Source: Todiramphus chloris collaris
Taxonomy: Eukaryota > Chordata > Aves > Coraciiformes > Alcedinidae
Assembly (NCBI GenBank): GCA_025345505.1
Contig: JANVCC010000270.1
Coordinates: forward strand, 2,276,269 to 2,340,268
Length of the DNA: 64,000 nucleotides
Reading direction: 5' to 3'
The notes beneath the pieces were generated by a model. That model was not told where the DNA came from. It worked only from the letters and a program-made list of their open reading frames with translations, and did no database searches. Made by a program: the position numbers and the translations under genes. Shown here in pieces: positions 33,941 to 45,400 of this stretch. Numbering within the stretch: the stretch's first letter is position 1; every line of letters starts with the position of its first letter.

Positions 33941-34018
33941 CCTGCAGAAGGAAGGGTTGGATTAGATGACCTTTAAAGGTCCCTTCCAACCCAAACCAGT
34001 TCTGTGATGGTTCTGTGA
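33941..34018 (+). repeat. CR1 LINE 3' tail (plus)
   Basis: 'ggttggattagatgacctttaaaggtcccttccaacccaaacc' followed by 'ttctgtgatggttctgtga', the terminal part of CR1 with its tail repeats. Confidence 0.9.
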
Positions 34019-34342
34019 ATACAAATTCCTGGCTTGATGCATCACCACTCAAAAACTCTGACTTTTAGGTCTGCCGGCAGTACTAATGCAGTGATCTGTA
34101 TTCACCTTTCAAAGAGCTTGGACAAGGCACAAAGCTCAAGTTCCCCTCTTATTCTACATCTGTTTTCTACCAGTTTACTTCCTCCTCTCCAGCATTAAGC
34201 CTCTCTATTTGTTTGTTCTTACTCATCCCGACTGCTTCTGTATTCTCTTCCCTAATGACTTTGGAATGTATATGTCAGATCATCAAATCGTGCAGATCTA
34301 ATCTGTGTTCAAAAAAGCACCCCAAATCCACATCCACGCGTA

Positions 34343-34484
34343 GATACGTGTGTATGTTGGGATACACAGATATGTATGTATGCTGGGATACACAGATATG
34401 TATGTATGTCTGGATACACAGATATGTATGTATGCCAGGATACACAGGTACGTATGTATGCTGGGATACACAGATATGTATGCA
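34343..34484. repeat. 26-bp minisatellite, about 5 copies
   Basis: The unit GGATACACAGATATGTATGTATGCTG (period 26) is repeated about five times with a few substitutions. Because 26 is not a multiple of three, the open frames across it cycle through three readings and do not indicate a gene. Confidence 0.93.
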
Positions 34485-34904
34485 CTGATCTATAATGAGT
34501 CACGTTATATATAATGCAGCATATATATTACAGTATAGAAGTCACTGTATGACTTCAGGTAATAGCACATTTGCATTCTGCCTCTCTGGAGCTCTCTCTC
34601 CAGCTCCGGGCAGTGCTGTCAGGATGCCTTTTGGGACCAAGGAAGCCCATATTTGCTTGGAGAAGCCTCCGCTACGTTGTGCCCACCATCACCTCCAGCG
34701 CTAGGGCAGGTTCTGGCGTAACCGGTACTGGTGGTGCCCCGGCAGTTTCACTGGCACGGAGAAGAATTGTTCTCATTTGGTTTTCTCTTGAGGAGTTTGT
34801 AATCAGAAAAAGGCTTGGAGCTTCGACAGCCTTCCCAACTGCGGGAATCTTGATCTATTTCAGAGTTAATGAAACTCCTGATGAGTTCTGGTGGATAACA
34901 GGTT

Positions 34905-35515
34905 GCCCATGAGCCAGCAATGTGCCCTTGGGGCCGAGAAGGCCAATGGCCTCCTGGGGTGCATGAAGAAGTGTGGCCAGCAGGTCAAGGCAGGTTCTCC
35001 TCCCCCTCTACTCTGCTCTAGTGAGGCCACATCTGGAGAACTGGGTCCAGTTCTGGGCTCCCCAGTTCAGGAGAGACAAGGAACTACTGGAAAGAGTCCA
35101 GCAGAGGCTATGAAGATGCTGAAGAAATTGGAGCATCCCTGTGATGAGGAAATGCTAAGAGCCCTGCAGCTGTTCAGCTTGAGAAGAGCAGCCTGAGAGG
35201 GGAGCTGAGCGATGCTGAGCAAGAGATAAAAGGCTCCTTAGGAATGGGAGGATGAGGCCAGACCCTTGCCAGTGGTGCCCAGAGTGACAGGACAAGGGGC
35301 ACCAACTGGAGCCCAAGAAGTTGTTTGGTGTGAGGGTGTGGGAGGCTGGTCCAGGCTGCCCAGAGAGGCTGTGGAGTCTCCTTCTCTGGAGAGATTCCCA
35401 CCCCGGCTGGACCCTGCGCTGCTGGGCCCCTGCTCTGGGTGCCCCTGCTGGATGGAGCAGGGGGGACACCAGAGCAGCTCCAGAGGGCCCTGCCAGCCCC
35501 ACCACGCTGTGTAGT
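34905..35515 (+). repeat. CR1 LINE 3' region, long copy (plus)
   Basis: From 'tgagccagcaatgtgcccttgg' through 'gtgaggccacatctggagaactgggtccag' to 'gccagccccaccacgctg'. It ends about 770 bases before the DSP start codon and abuts the CpG island. Confidence 0.93.
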
Positions 35516-35827
35516 GGTGCACACGTAACCAGCACTGCCTTGTTCGGGTACCAGTGGCTTTCTGGAGTGTCTGGTGCTGTTGGCGCCCTGGCTGCCCTCG
35601 GGCATTGCTCCCATCCCTCAGGAGAGCCCCGAGGGCTCTGCCGCAGCCCCCGGGGAAGCAGCAGCCGGCAGATACGACCCAGGTCGGGAGGGAGTGAGTT
35701 TTTAGTGGCCTCCAACCTCCCCTGGCAGGCACATGAGGCCAGTCCCGGCACCGAGGCTGGGACAGGCCCTTGCGCTGCCAGGGCGGGCACCGGGGAGCGA
35801 CACCGGCGCCGCCGCCGGGAGGCGAGG

Positions 35828-35867
35828 CCGGGCCGGGCCGGGCTGGGCTGGGCTGGGCTGGGCCGGG
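35828..35867 (+). repeat. 5-bp G-rich tandem array, 8 units
   Basis: Eight units of CCGGG or CTGGG in perfect register. The + strand has eight GGG runs separated by two bases, so it could form G-quadruplexes. Confidence 0.93.
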
Positions 35868-36003
35868 CGTGGCGGGGGCCGGAGCGGCGGCGAAACCTGC
35901 GGCGGCTGCCGAGGAGGCGGCAGCTCCACGCCCAGGAGCGCCGCTTAAAACCGGCGCTGAAAGGTGTGGCTTCGCCTTTCCTCAGCCGGCGGGGAGGGGA
36001 GGA

Positions 36004-36036
36004 GACGGGACGGGGACGGGACGGGGACGGGACGGG
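36004..36036 (+). repeat. 11-bp G-rich tandem array, 3 units
   Basis: Three perfect copies of GACGGGACGGG, about 250 bases before the DSP start codon. GGG/GGGG runs on the coding strand make a G-quadruplex possible. Confidence 0.93.
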
Positions 36037-36284
36037 ACCAAACCAAGCGAGACCTCCGCTCTTTGCCGCCGCCGCCGCCGCCAGCAGCCTCCGCAGCTCG
36101 CCCGGCACCGCTTCGCCCCCTGCCCTCCTGCGATCCCCCTGCGTCCGGCCCTTTTCCTGCCAGGGAGAGGCGGCACCGCGGCTGAGCCCTGCCCGGGGTG
36201 AATGCTTCACCCGCCGTCGGCTCTGCCCCAGCCTCCCCGTCGCTTCCCGCCTCGTCCCCTCTCCCCCAGCTCCCCCCCGCCGCC

Positions 36285-36478
36285 ATGAGCATCAACGGCG
36301 GCTCGCACCCGCGGATCAACACCCTGGGCCGCATGGCGCGGGCGGACTCGGGCACGGACCTGCGCTACGAGATGAGCTCCCATGTGGTGGGGGGCGGCGG
36401 CGGCGGCGGGACCCACACCCACAAGACCTACTACTACCAGAAGACCTACGGCGGGGACTACGCCTCGGACGGATACGG
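36285..36478 (+). CDS. DSP: DSP exon 1, start codon and head
   Basis: 64 codons plus two bases; donor GTAGGT at 36479. Includes a GGC run coding seven glycines, then [15 protein letters not shown]. The Gly run and Tyr-rich stretch differ from the human head as I recall it. Confidence 0.94.
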
Positions 36479-39400
36479 GTAGGTGCGGGACGGGGGGAGC
36501 TGGGGGAGCGGGGGGTCCCCCGGGCCTGATCGGGATTGCTGCCCGGAGCCCTTCCTCGGCCTGGGTGCGCCAGTTGCGAGGCTGGGTTTCTTTATCCCTC
36601 CCCGAGGAGACTTGACTTCTAAAAGGCTTGTCAATGCAAGCGAAAAACTCCTTTAAGTTGTAAAAAAAAAATTCTGGTAGGGAGTGTCCATTGAGACAGC
36701 AGCAGGATAAAATCAGAATGGTAACCCTGGCGTCTCCCTCGTGGCACTGGGGGCTGTGCTGGTTGTACTGGTGCGGCAGTTCTCTGCTGTGCTCGGCGAG
36801 GATTGCTTTGTGCCTCGGCTCTCGCTGCCCTCCTACCTGCCTGCCTAGGGCTTTAAAAGGGTTTTAACTCGCACAAGTCTTTCTCTTACTCATCTTGAAG
36901 TTTGTTTCTAGCCTGGAGTTTAAGGCCATGATCTTTTCCCCGATGTTTGGTGGCTAGGGAGCGAAGATGGGTAACAAGCATCATCATCCTGCTTTCTTCT
37001 TCTCGCCTCCTTAGCTTCCTTGCTGGGAGCCCAGCAGGGATCTCGTTGGGTGCCAGGGTGCTGGCTCTGACCCCTGGTTTGGAGAACACCTGCTTTCCTG
37101 GATGGCAGCCACGCCGGCCGTCTGCACACATCGGTTCTGGCGAAGGCTTTTCGGAGCAAGACGGTGCTCTGAATGTATGAAAAAGCAGCGTGGTGGTCGC
37201 GAGGGCTTCCCCATTAATCCCCTTGGCTGGGAGTTGACAGGACTGAAAGGCAGGAGGCAGGTTCTGAAGGAAACAGCACTGTATCATACCGCACCTATAC
37301 AGAATGCTGCTGGTGATTGCTCTTTTCCACCTGTGGAATGCCTTTGTTAGACCTATTGGTCTAATTGTTGGTGCTGCTGATTTAGGAGTTGATTTGGGTA
37401 TGCCATCAAATAGTTGACCATCTACGATTAGACTGCAGAAGGATGAGAATTAAACATACGTAGTAAATAATCAGTAGATGAGAACAGACAGGCTTTCTTA
37501 CATCAAGCAGTTCTATAATGGCTGTAGAGAATTAGGATTACCCGAGAAAGTGCAGAGAGCTCTTTTTGGGGATGTCAGACCTGCTAGAGGACCACTGAAT
37601 GAAAGACAAAACTTGAGTCTTACCTATTTTTTATTACTTTGCCTGGTTCTTAGTTCTAGCTCTTCATTTGACTTTTGGTTTGGTGTGTGCCCAGGTAAGT
37701 TAGTTGTGCTGAACTGCAGCTATAATGTGTCAACTTACTATGACAGCAGTAAGAGAATACCTATTTATTGCCATATAATTAGAACAATTCAATATTTTAC
37801 CGTGGGAGAGCGCACAGATTAGGACTCCAGAATGCTGTTGCTGTGTTGCATTTGAGAAAGGATGCACCTGATCAAGAGGTTAACGACCTTTTATCAACAT
37901 CCTTTCATTTCCTCTTTGTAACATAATATTCATGTCTCCTTTTTTGGGAAGGCATATCTGGCAAGGAGGGTGCAGTGAAAGTTCCTGTTCACTGTGTTGT
38001 GAGGCTTCTGTGTGGAACTGGAGACCCCTGTTAATGAGATCAAAATACATATATATATATATGTATTTACATATAATTTTTTTAATGTGAAAAGATCTGA
38101 CCATATTTAAACTAATCTAAATACTTTTTTCCCAAAACAATTGTCATGCTTCTTACTGAGTCGCCCAAATTTATTTTTCATCAGTGCTGTTTGGACTTTA
38201 AATGTGTCCCAAAATACAAGCTGAAAGTTTTGTTGCCAGACCGTGAAAAAAGCCATTGTGCCTGATTTTCCCCACTAAAATCCAGTAAATCCTGTGCACG
38301 TTGTGCTTGCAGGATCAGGACCATCATCTGTGGAACTGGGGTAAATATTTGGTGATGTCTTCTGTGCCAGAGTTCAGCTTTCAGCAGTGAACTTACCAAA
38401 CCAAGGCTTCTTTTTCCAATGCGAAGGTTACAGGACCTTAATTTTAACTGCAGTAGAATTCAACTCAGGGTCCAGTCTTGTAAGTTTTGGGGCGTATTCT
38501 GCCAAACAAGTCCGTGCTGAGCGTTGCATTACTCACAGAGCAATAGAAGGCGCTCCCTCCCCTGAGGGCTCAGCAAGGTGCATTTACAACATTCCCGGTT
38601 TCTTCTGGCTTGGGAAGTCAGGCTGAGCTTGGCCCCCAAGTAGAGATACTCAGCTTGATGTGAGTCACACGCTCCTAAACTGACAATTCATCAGTCAAAG
38701 ATTTATCGATACGTCTTTGCTCCGGAGAGATAAAATCTGGCGTGCTGTGAGAGGAGGAGAAAAAGTGGCAAGTTGTGCACTTTTATTTGTCATTGCTGCC
38801 ATTAGGGGGAAAAAAGTCGCCCAGGATTCACCGTGTGATATGAGAATAAATTAATTTGCACAGTTCTGCTGAAGAGTTCATGTAACTTCTGTGCTTTAGG
38901 TTAGAAAAGGACTTGGAAATTCCCACCCCGTGCCCTGACACGCCTTCCGGGGGCTGACGGACAAAGTAAGCTTGGAGAACACAGATTCCAGGCTGTGTTT
39001 TGACCCGTCCCATCAGTCTCACAGGGATCTGCAGGGTCTTGACCAAGCGGGATGGTGGTAAGGCTGGGGTGGTAATGTCCTCTCTGAGCTCCTCGGGCAC
39101 AGCGTTGCACCGAGGTAGAAACTGCATGGTCGTGCCCATGGGTGCTTGTGGGAGATTTCAAGCAGGTGGCAAAGCCTCTGTGTTGCTGGCATTGGGAGAT
39201 GCATTTCCACGGTGCAGGCTGGACCCTTAAATGGATTAAAACTAGAGAGAGGTCGATTCAGGTTCGACATCAGGAAGAATCTCTTCCCCATGAGGGTGGT
39301 GAGACACTGGCACAGGTTGCCCAGAGAGGTGGTGGAAGCCCCATCCTTGGAAGTTTTGAAGCCCAGGCTGGCTGGGGCTGTGAGCACCCTGCTCTAGTGG

Positions 39401-42400
39401 GAGGTGTCCCTGCCCATGGCAGGGGGGTTGGAGCTGGGTGATCTTTAGGGTCCCTTCCAACCCTGACAATTCCATGATTCCATGACCCTGTGTTTGGCAC
39501 CTCTCTCTCGTGGAGCTGGAGGTGGGAGAGGTGGTGTGTCTGCAGCTTGCTGCGCCGGGCAGGTACAGCCTTTAGAAACCGTGCCCATTGCTGCTGGTGA
39601 TTAATCCTGTTGGGAAGAAGCGTGAGGATTTTCTGCAGATAGGTGTGGCAGCATCCCTTGTGAAACCCTGCCTGGCTCTCAAGGTGCTCAGCCTCAGCAG
39701 GCTTAAGATTTCACCAGTGACTCTTTAAGCTCTTGCACATTTCTGATGGTGTTTAGAGCCCGACTGTGCAAGATGCAGGCAGCTTTTGAGGTTTCCCCTC
39801 ATCGTGCCTTACTCTGTGTGCAGGCCGGGCAGATGGGAGCAGTTTGGAGAGGCTGCGGTGTGCCAAAACTGATCCTGGTCAGAGCACAGATATATGGGGA
39901 GAACCCAGGTATGAAATTCTCCGTGCTTCCACCTATTTGCATTCACATCCTTGGGGTGGGGGAAGCAAAAAAAAACCCCTGTGTTGTAGTATTTTAAGTT
40001 CTGGTTCTATTCTTACGGGTTTTGTGATCGCCTGCTTCTTGCCCGCGTACGCCTGCGTGTCTCCAGGGCCAGACGCACGCCCAGCTGGCAGCTGGGGGCA
40101 GATGGGTGGTGGTTTAGTCCCATGGGTGCTGGGAATGCACATTCCAGGTCAGGTTTTTCTTCTAACTTGCCTACCCTGGGCATACCAGGTAATACCTTGA
40201 TGAATCTGCTGCTTGTTCAAACAAGTTTGTGTGGAGGGAGGGTGTGGGGGGGGAGTAGGGAAGAGGAAAAAAGAGGTGCTGTTGTTTTGCTCTCATTCTT
40301 GAGTTATGGGAGTCACTCAATACACTGGGACTGCAAAAAGACCTTTCTGAAAGCTTCCTTTAGTTTTTGAATGGAAAAAAAAGAAAGCTTTGAGTTTTTA
40401 AAAGGCTGAATGTTTTGTGGAGGCATCAGAAAATTTAACAAAGATTATATTGACTTGGTTTAAATCAGATCTTTGGGCTGAGAGTTTGTCCCCTGTGCTT
40501 CCAAAGCTTTAAGGAGCCGTGGAGCTGCTGGAAAGGCTCTGCAGAGCTTCTGGATACGCTTCTGCGTGTCATCTTCATGCTGCTTCTGTGATTAAATGCT
40601 GCTCGCCCCCCAGATAAGGCAGCAGCCTCTTGATGTGTACTGGTGAAGGCAGAAACCAGAGCAGGCTCCACGTCGCAGGCTGGAATGTATGCTGGGGGGA
40701 AGCAGGTCTCCATTGGCAGGAGGCAGTGAGCAAGCAGAAAGCAGCTGCCTCTCTGCCTTGCCCCTCGGGTTCCGCAGTTAGCGACAAGTTGGTCGGGCCG
40801 GTGCGGGTGTGAGCTGAGTGTGTCCAGGGGACAGATCACTTACTGAGAGCACAGCCCTTCGGAAAGCTGCTGATGGCTGGAGCAAGCTGCCGTAGTCAGC
40901 CCTGCTGGCTTCCAGGGACCTGGGCATTGGCCTCAAACCTGGTTCTCAGATCCTGTTTCCAACAAGCAGGAGTAGTTGTTGCTGTAGAGCTGGAGGTCTT
41001 GGGAGAATCGCTGCCACTGCTTGACAGGAAAGTGCTGTCCCAGTTCAGAAACTGAGGACTCACCAGTGGAGGGGAGGGCTGAGTTTAGCTTAGGTGGGGT
41101 GTTTTGCAGCAGGGAGATGTTGTCTGAGCTGTCATCTTGCCCAGATCCCGGTGGCAGCAGGGGTTGGGCTGTCCTCTTATTTCTCTGGGAGAGAAAGAGC
41201 GTGAGACGGCAAGGGAGCAGCGTGCTCTGCCTTGACATGCAGTGAGCAGGGCGGCTCCTCTACGGGATGACAACAGTGTGAAGATGCTGTGCCTTTCCTA
41301 GGGCTCTTCTGGCAGAAGAGAGGTACAGAGGCTATGTTCTAAGATCCCAAATAAAAGTGGTTCTTCAGTGTTTTAAAGTATTCTCATGTTTTTAAAACAA
41401 AGACTCTACACCCCTTTGTTTTCCTTTTCTCCTTTAATGACTATTAGAACAAAGTCATTTTAATCAAGAGCTCAGCTTAAGAGTATTTTTTTGAAATTCA
41501 TGAGTTGTCTTCCAAATAAGTGTCAGGGCCTAAAATGGTGAGTTGTAGGGACAAAGGTGGGTAAGATCTGAAGCAGCCCAGGCTGTTTCACTCGGCGGGG
41601 TTCAACCAAACCAAAGCCAATATCTTACTGCAAATGCATCTATTTATTAGTAGGAGTCTCCACACTCTTGTGGTACAAGTCCTGTTAAAAGACAAGCTCC
41701 GTTTTTTTCTCTTTCTGCTGGGATGCTTGAAAGTATATTTACTGGGATGCAGTAAAACCTGTCCATATTTTCACTTCAAGGTGGGGCAGGATCCCATTCA
41801 CAGGTTCAAGCTTTAGATGCTGCCAGAGTTCAGATCAAATCAAATCCTCCTCACAGTAGCAGTAGTTGCTACAATGACCAACCCTCACTTTCAACTCATT
41901 CACTTCCAGGTAAACAAAATGGGATGCAACAAGAGACATTGACAAAATGCCATCTGTGCCCTGTGAGGATTCTGGGGGTCCTCCATCCTTCTGAGGGACA
42001 GAAATGTATTTTTCTGTAGGACTTGGGTTACCTGGTTATGCTTTGAAAACCCAGCTTCCTTCTTGCCTCCACGTCATGATGCTGTGTTGCATGTTAGAGT
42101 TTGCTTCCAGCTTCTTTGGTCCAGTAGTTTTGGGTTGGATATGGTTTTCCTTTGGCTGTTTCCTTCTGCCACAAGATAGGACGTCTCCTTACTCTGCGTT
42201 GGGGTTTCTGCTTTGATCTGCTCATTCCCAGCAGAGGCCTGTTGGTTTCAATGAGAGGAATATTAGCTGAGGGCCTCTGAAACTGCTTGTGAAATGCTCT
42301 GCTGTCAGGTGGGTGAGAAGGATTGAAGATGTGTCTGGGAGATTGCGCCCGTGCCATGCGATATGCTGAAAGCAGTGCACGCTGAGGTGTTGTCTTGCTA

Positions 42401-45400
42401 AGTATTTCTATTTTCTGACCTCAATAGACTGATTTGTGTCCTCCTTGAGTGTGTTTGTCCAGCTAAATCCTCTTTGGGTGTGAAGCCTTTGAGTCCTGTT
42501 GACTTGGTGGAGTTATGCCATCAAACATCAGCTCCAAACATCATCAGACTTTATAACCTCACGTAGCTCTGTTTGGCCAGCTGATGGATTTTAAAGCAAT
42601 TATCTCTTCCCAGTGCCATCAGCTGCTTTTACCAGGCCACTACCTTTTCACCCCTCATCCTGGTATCGATCTCAGTATTTTGACCAGCAAACCAGTTGTT
42701 TACCAACAAAACTGACATCCAAAGTGTGAAAAGCAACACTGGTGAAATCCCATGTTCTTTCCTGCTTTCAGTTTGTACTGCTGCTGTTATTTGGTTATGC
42801 CTTTATCTGCTAGATAGGAGAGCCTTAAATGCTTGCTGCTTTGGTCTCCATGAACTGTAAACAAGTAACTTTTAGAGTTTTATTTGAAGATCTGGATAGG
42901 GTGTGCTTAACCCTCCCACTTCAAGGCGTCTGCCTTTGAAACAGTTTTGTGCAGCTCTATTAAACCAAGTTTTCCAACTTTTACATTATTTGGACCGTAA
43001 TTCTGGTTGTTGTTTCGACCTCCTCGCAGCCTACTCTGCGAAGCTACTCTGAAGCCAATATTTATTACAGTAGAAGTCTGGTCCTTTAATGGTTATCCAG
43101 CAGTTACAGCTGTCAGGAGATGATTAAAAAAGCAACTGAAGAAAAAACACCCTGCTGGTATTCTAAAAAGAGAAAATTGCTTGGAAGTTTCCTCCTCCTT
43201 CTTTATTATGTTTCATTCATGAGCGTAATTGTGGGTATAATTAAATGTAAATTTTAGATGCAGTCAGATACTTCGAGATCCAAAGACAACATCAATGCCC
43301 AAGGAGAAGGAGCGCGTTGGAAAAGGAAGCTGCCGGGAAGCCTGGCACTGACTCGGAGCCGCGTGTTCTTTTTCCCAGTCGTTGTCTGGAAGCTGTTTCC
43401 AGGCTAGACAGGGGTGCCAGCCCAGCCGGGCACTGCGGTTGTGCGGCCGTAGAGCCGGGGCTTGGGGGTGTTCAGCTCGTTTGCAGTCACCCGGTGATTC
43501 TCCAGTCTGTGCGTCTGAGGGTCCGTTCCCCGATACTGGGGCAAACTGGTGAAGAGATGCTCAGACTTTCCCCACTAGCTGAAGGGCCAGCTGCACACAC
43601 GGCAGGGCTGCTCTTTGCAATACACCGCTGAACGGGTCTCACCTCGGCGGGGGTTTTCCCAGCGACAGCTCTGCCGAGTTCAGGGCCCAGGGGAACAGCT
43701 GAATCACCATCCTTGGACGTGTTTAGGAGTCATGTAGATGAGGTTCTTAGGGACATGCTTTAGCAGTGGACTTGGTAGAGTTAGGTTAATGGTTGGACTT
43801 GATGATCTTCAAGATCTTTTCCAACCTAAATGATTCCACGATTCTAAATGTCTGGATTCAATGGAAATCCTTCCGACTTGCTAGCTCTGAGCTGGACAGG
43901 TTTGTACCGATTACCTTTTTGATGTTAGCATTGTATAAAGGGTTTGAACCTTCAGTAATTTGGCAGTGCTGGGTCAACAGCTGGACTTGGTGATTTGAAA
44001 GGTCTTTTCCAACCCAAATGACTCTCTGATTTGTAATGGAAAAGGTTACCTACTGGGAGCGCAGCAGTTGGAAAACTAGGCCAGGCTTGAAAGAATCTCA
44101 GTTTCTTACCACGTCTTAGTAGTGGTTTATTTTAGTTTCACTGGCAAGTGCTTGGGTTTGGCAGCTGCCTGGGCTTGCTTGGGAGCTCTGATTCCATCAG
44201 CAAGGAATGGTTCCTTGCTTGAAGCACCTCACCCACGTTCAACTAGCAGTGGCTCGTTTTGGTGGCTGCATCCCAAACGCTGGAAAAGCAGCCTTCTGGC
44301 AGTAGGGATGCAGGAGATTACACGCAAACAACAATAACGACCCCGGTAGCAGTCTTGGCTTTTACCTCCACTGGTGTTTTCAGCTGTGGAGTTTTACTTG
44401 GAACCCCCAAACTAAGTTTATTTATTTGTAAGAAAGCATGTCCTCTAACTCCAGGCCCTAGATCTGGTTTTGTAGCAGCTTGTGCATCTTGCAGTTCCTT
44501 CTTAAGACGCCGTGCTGGCTTTGTGCATTTCTGGTGATGAAAGGGCCCTTCGTACGCTTGCACGCGCTTGTGTAGCGCAGGATCCTGCTTTGCTGTTACC
44601 CTCCAACATCCGATGGCTGCTGTGGTAACAGAGAAAGTGTGTCTGTCTCTCCGAAGCTAAACGAGGTGGATTATTCCATGTAACTTCCCTTAGCTGCTCC
44701 GAGCTTGTGTTTCTCCTGTCCCTTCAAAATACGTGATTGCTCTGTACTTACTTCATCTTCTTCTCCCCCACACCAGTCAGAACGGGACCTGTACGGTGTC
44801 CAGACGCCAGAACACCATCCAGGAGCTTTTGCAAAACTGTTCGGATTGCCTGATGCGAGCTGAGCTCATAGTGCAACCCGTGAGTGCTGCTTCTTCTCCT
44901 TCTTGTCAAAAGTGCTTGTGAATATTCCAGGGGGTGGAAGCTGAGGGGTTGTCTGGCCTCGCAGGCTCTGCTTCTTCAGCTCCTTTCTCCCCTTTCAGCT
45001 GTTTGTGTGAGGCAACTGGGAGCAGAATAACCTTCTTCCTTCCTAGGCCTCCCTCGTCTGGCATTCAGTAAAACTGCTCGAAATGCTGCTGATGAAGAAA
45101 AGGACTTCCTGATTTTACAAGAAACCTCACTGTTAAAGCAGATTTTACTGCATTGTATTTTTCAGTTTTAGATCAAGCCTGGTGTCAGTGTAAACAGCTC
45201 TTAATAAAGTTATTAGCCCCTGGCCTCAAGTTGCCCCAGGGGAGGTTTAGGTTGGACACAAGGAACAATTTCTTCCCCTCCAGGGTTGTCCAGGGCTGTG
45301 CCAGGCTGCCCAGGGCAGGGGTGGAGTCCCTGTGATCCCTGGAGGGGTTTCCAAGCCATGGAGCTGTGGTGCTGAGGGACAGGGGTCAGTGGTGCCCTGG

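Larger units (their letters stand above)
35700..36620 (+). promoter_or_regulatory. DSP: CpG island and DSP promoter/5'UTR
   Basis: Dense CpG and GC content from about 35730 through exon 1, the only such block in the window, placed over the first exon of DSP. No consensus TATA box is seen; a weak TTAAAA lies at 35944-35949. Transcription start is inferred between about 35970 and 36150, giving a 5'UTR of a few hundred bases. Confidence 0.8.
36479..44776 (+). other. DSP: DSP intron 1, long first intron
   Basis: 8.3 kb. It holds an AT dinucleotide run (about 38046-38062), an AP-1 palindrome GTGAGTCAC (38660-38668), three CR1 fragments (39236-39485, 43705-43848, 43961-44037) and an AT-rich stretch at 43190-43270. 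A 114-codon open frame at 37478-37822 shows no family features. Large first introns often hold enhancers, but none is proven here. Confidence 0.6.

Noticed and set aside
34213..34488. Peptide with repeated YVCM/GYTD pattern
   Set aside because: Simply the translation of the 26-bp minisatellite cycling through three frames.
35155..36210. A 351-codon open frame on the - strand over the same region
   Set aside because: Same cause: GC-rich island plus CR1; no domain and no splice or start support.
36198..36284. In-frame upstream ATG that would lengthen desmoplakin by 29 residues
   Set aside because: The added residues are Ala/Pro/Ser-rich, while the ATG at 36285 has a strong context and the conserved family start.
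35321..36529. A 402-codon open frame on the + strand across the DSP promoter
   Set aside because: It runs through CR1 and the CpG island in a frame different from DSP exon 1; its peptide is Arg/Pro/Gly low complexity. GC-rich DNA has few stop codons.
37478..37822. 114-codon open frame in DSP intron 1
   Set aside because: No recognisable motif, no splice support and an AT-rich context; likely chance.
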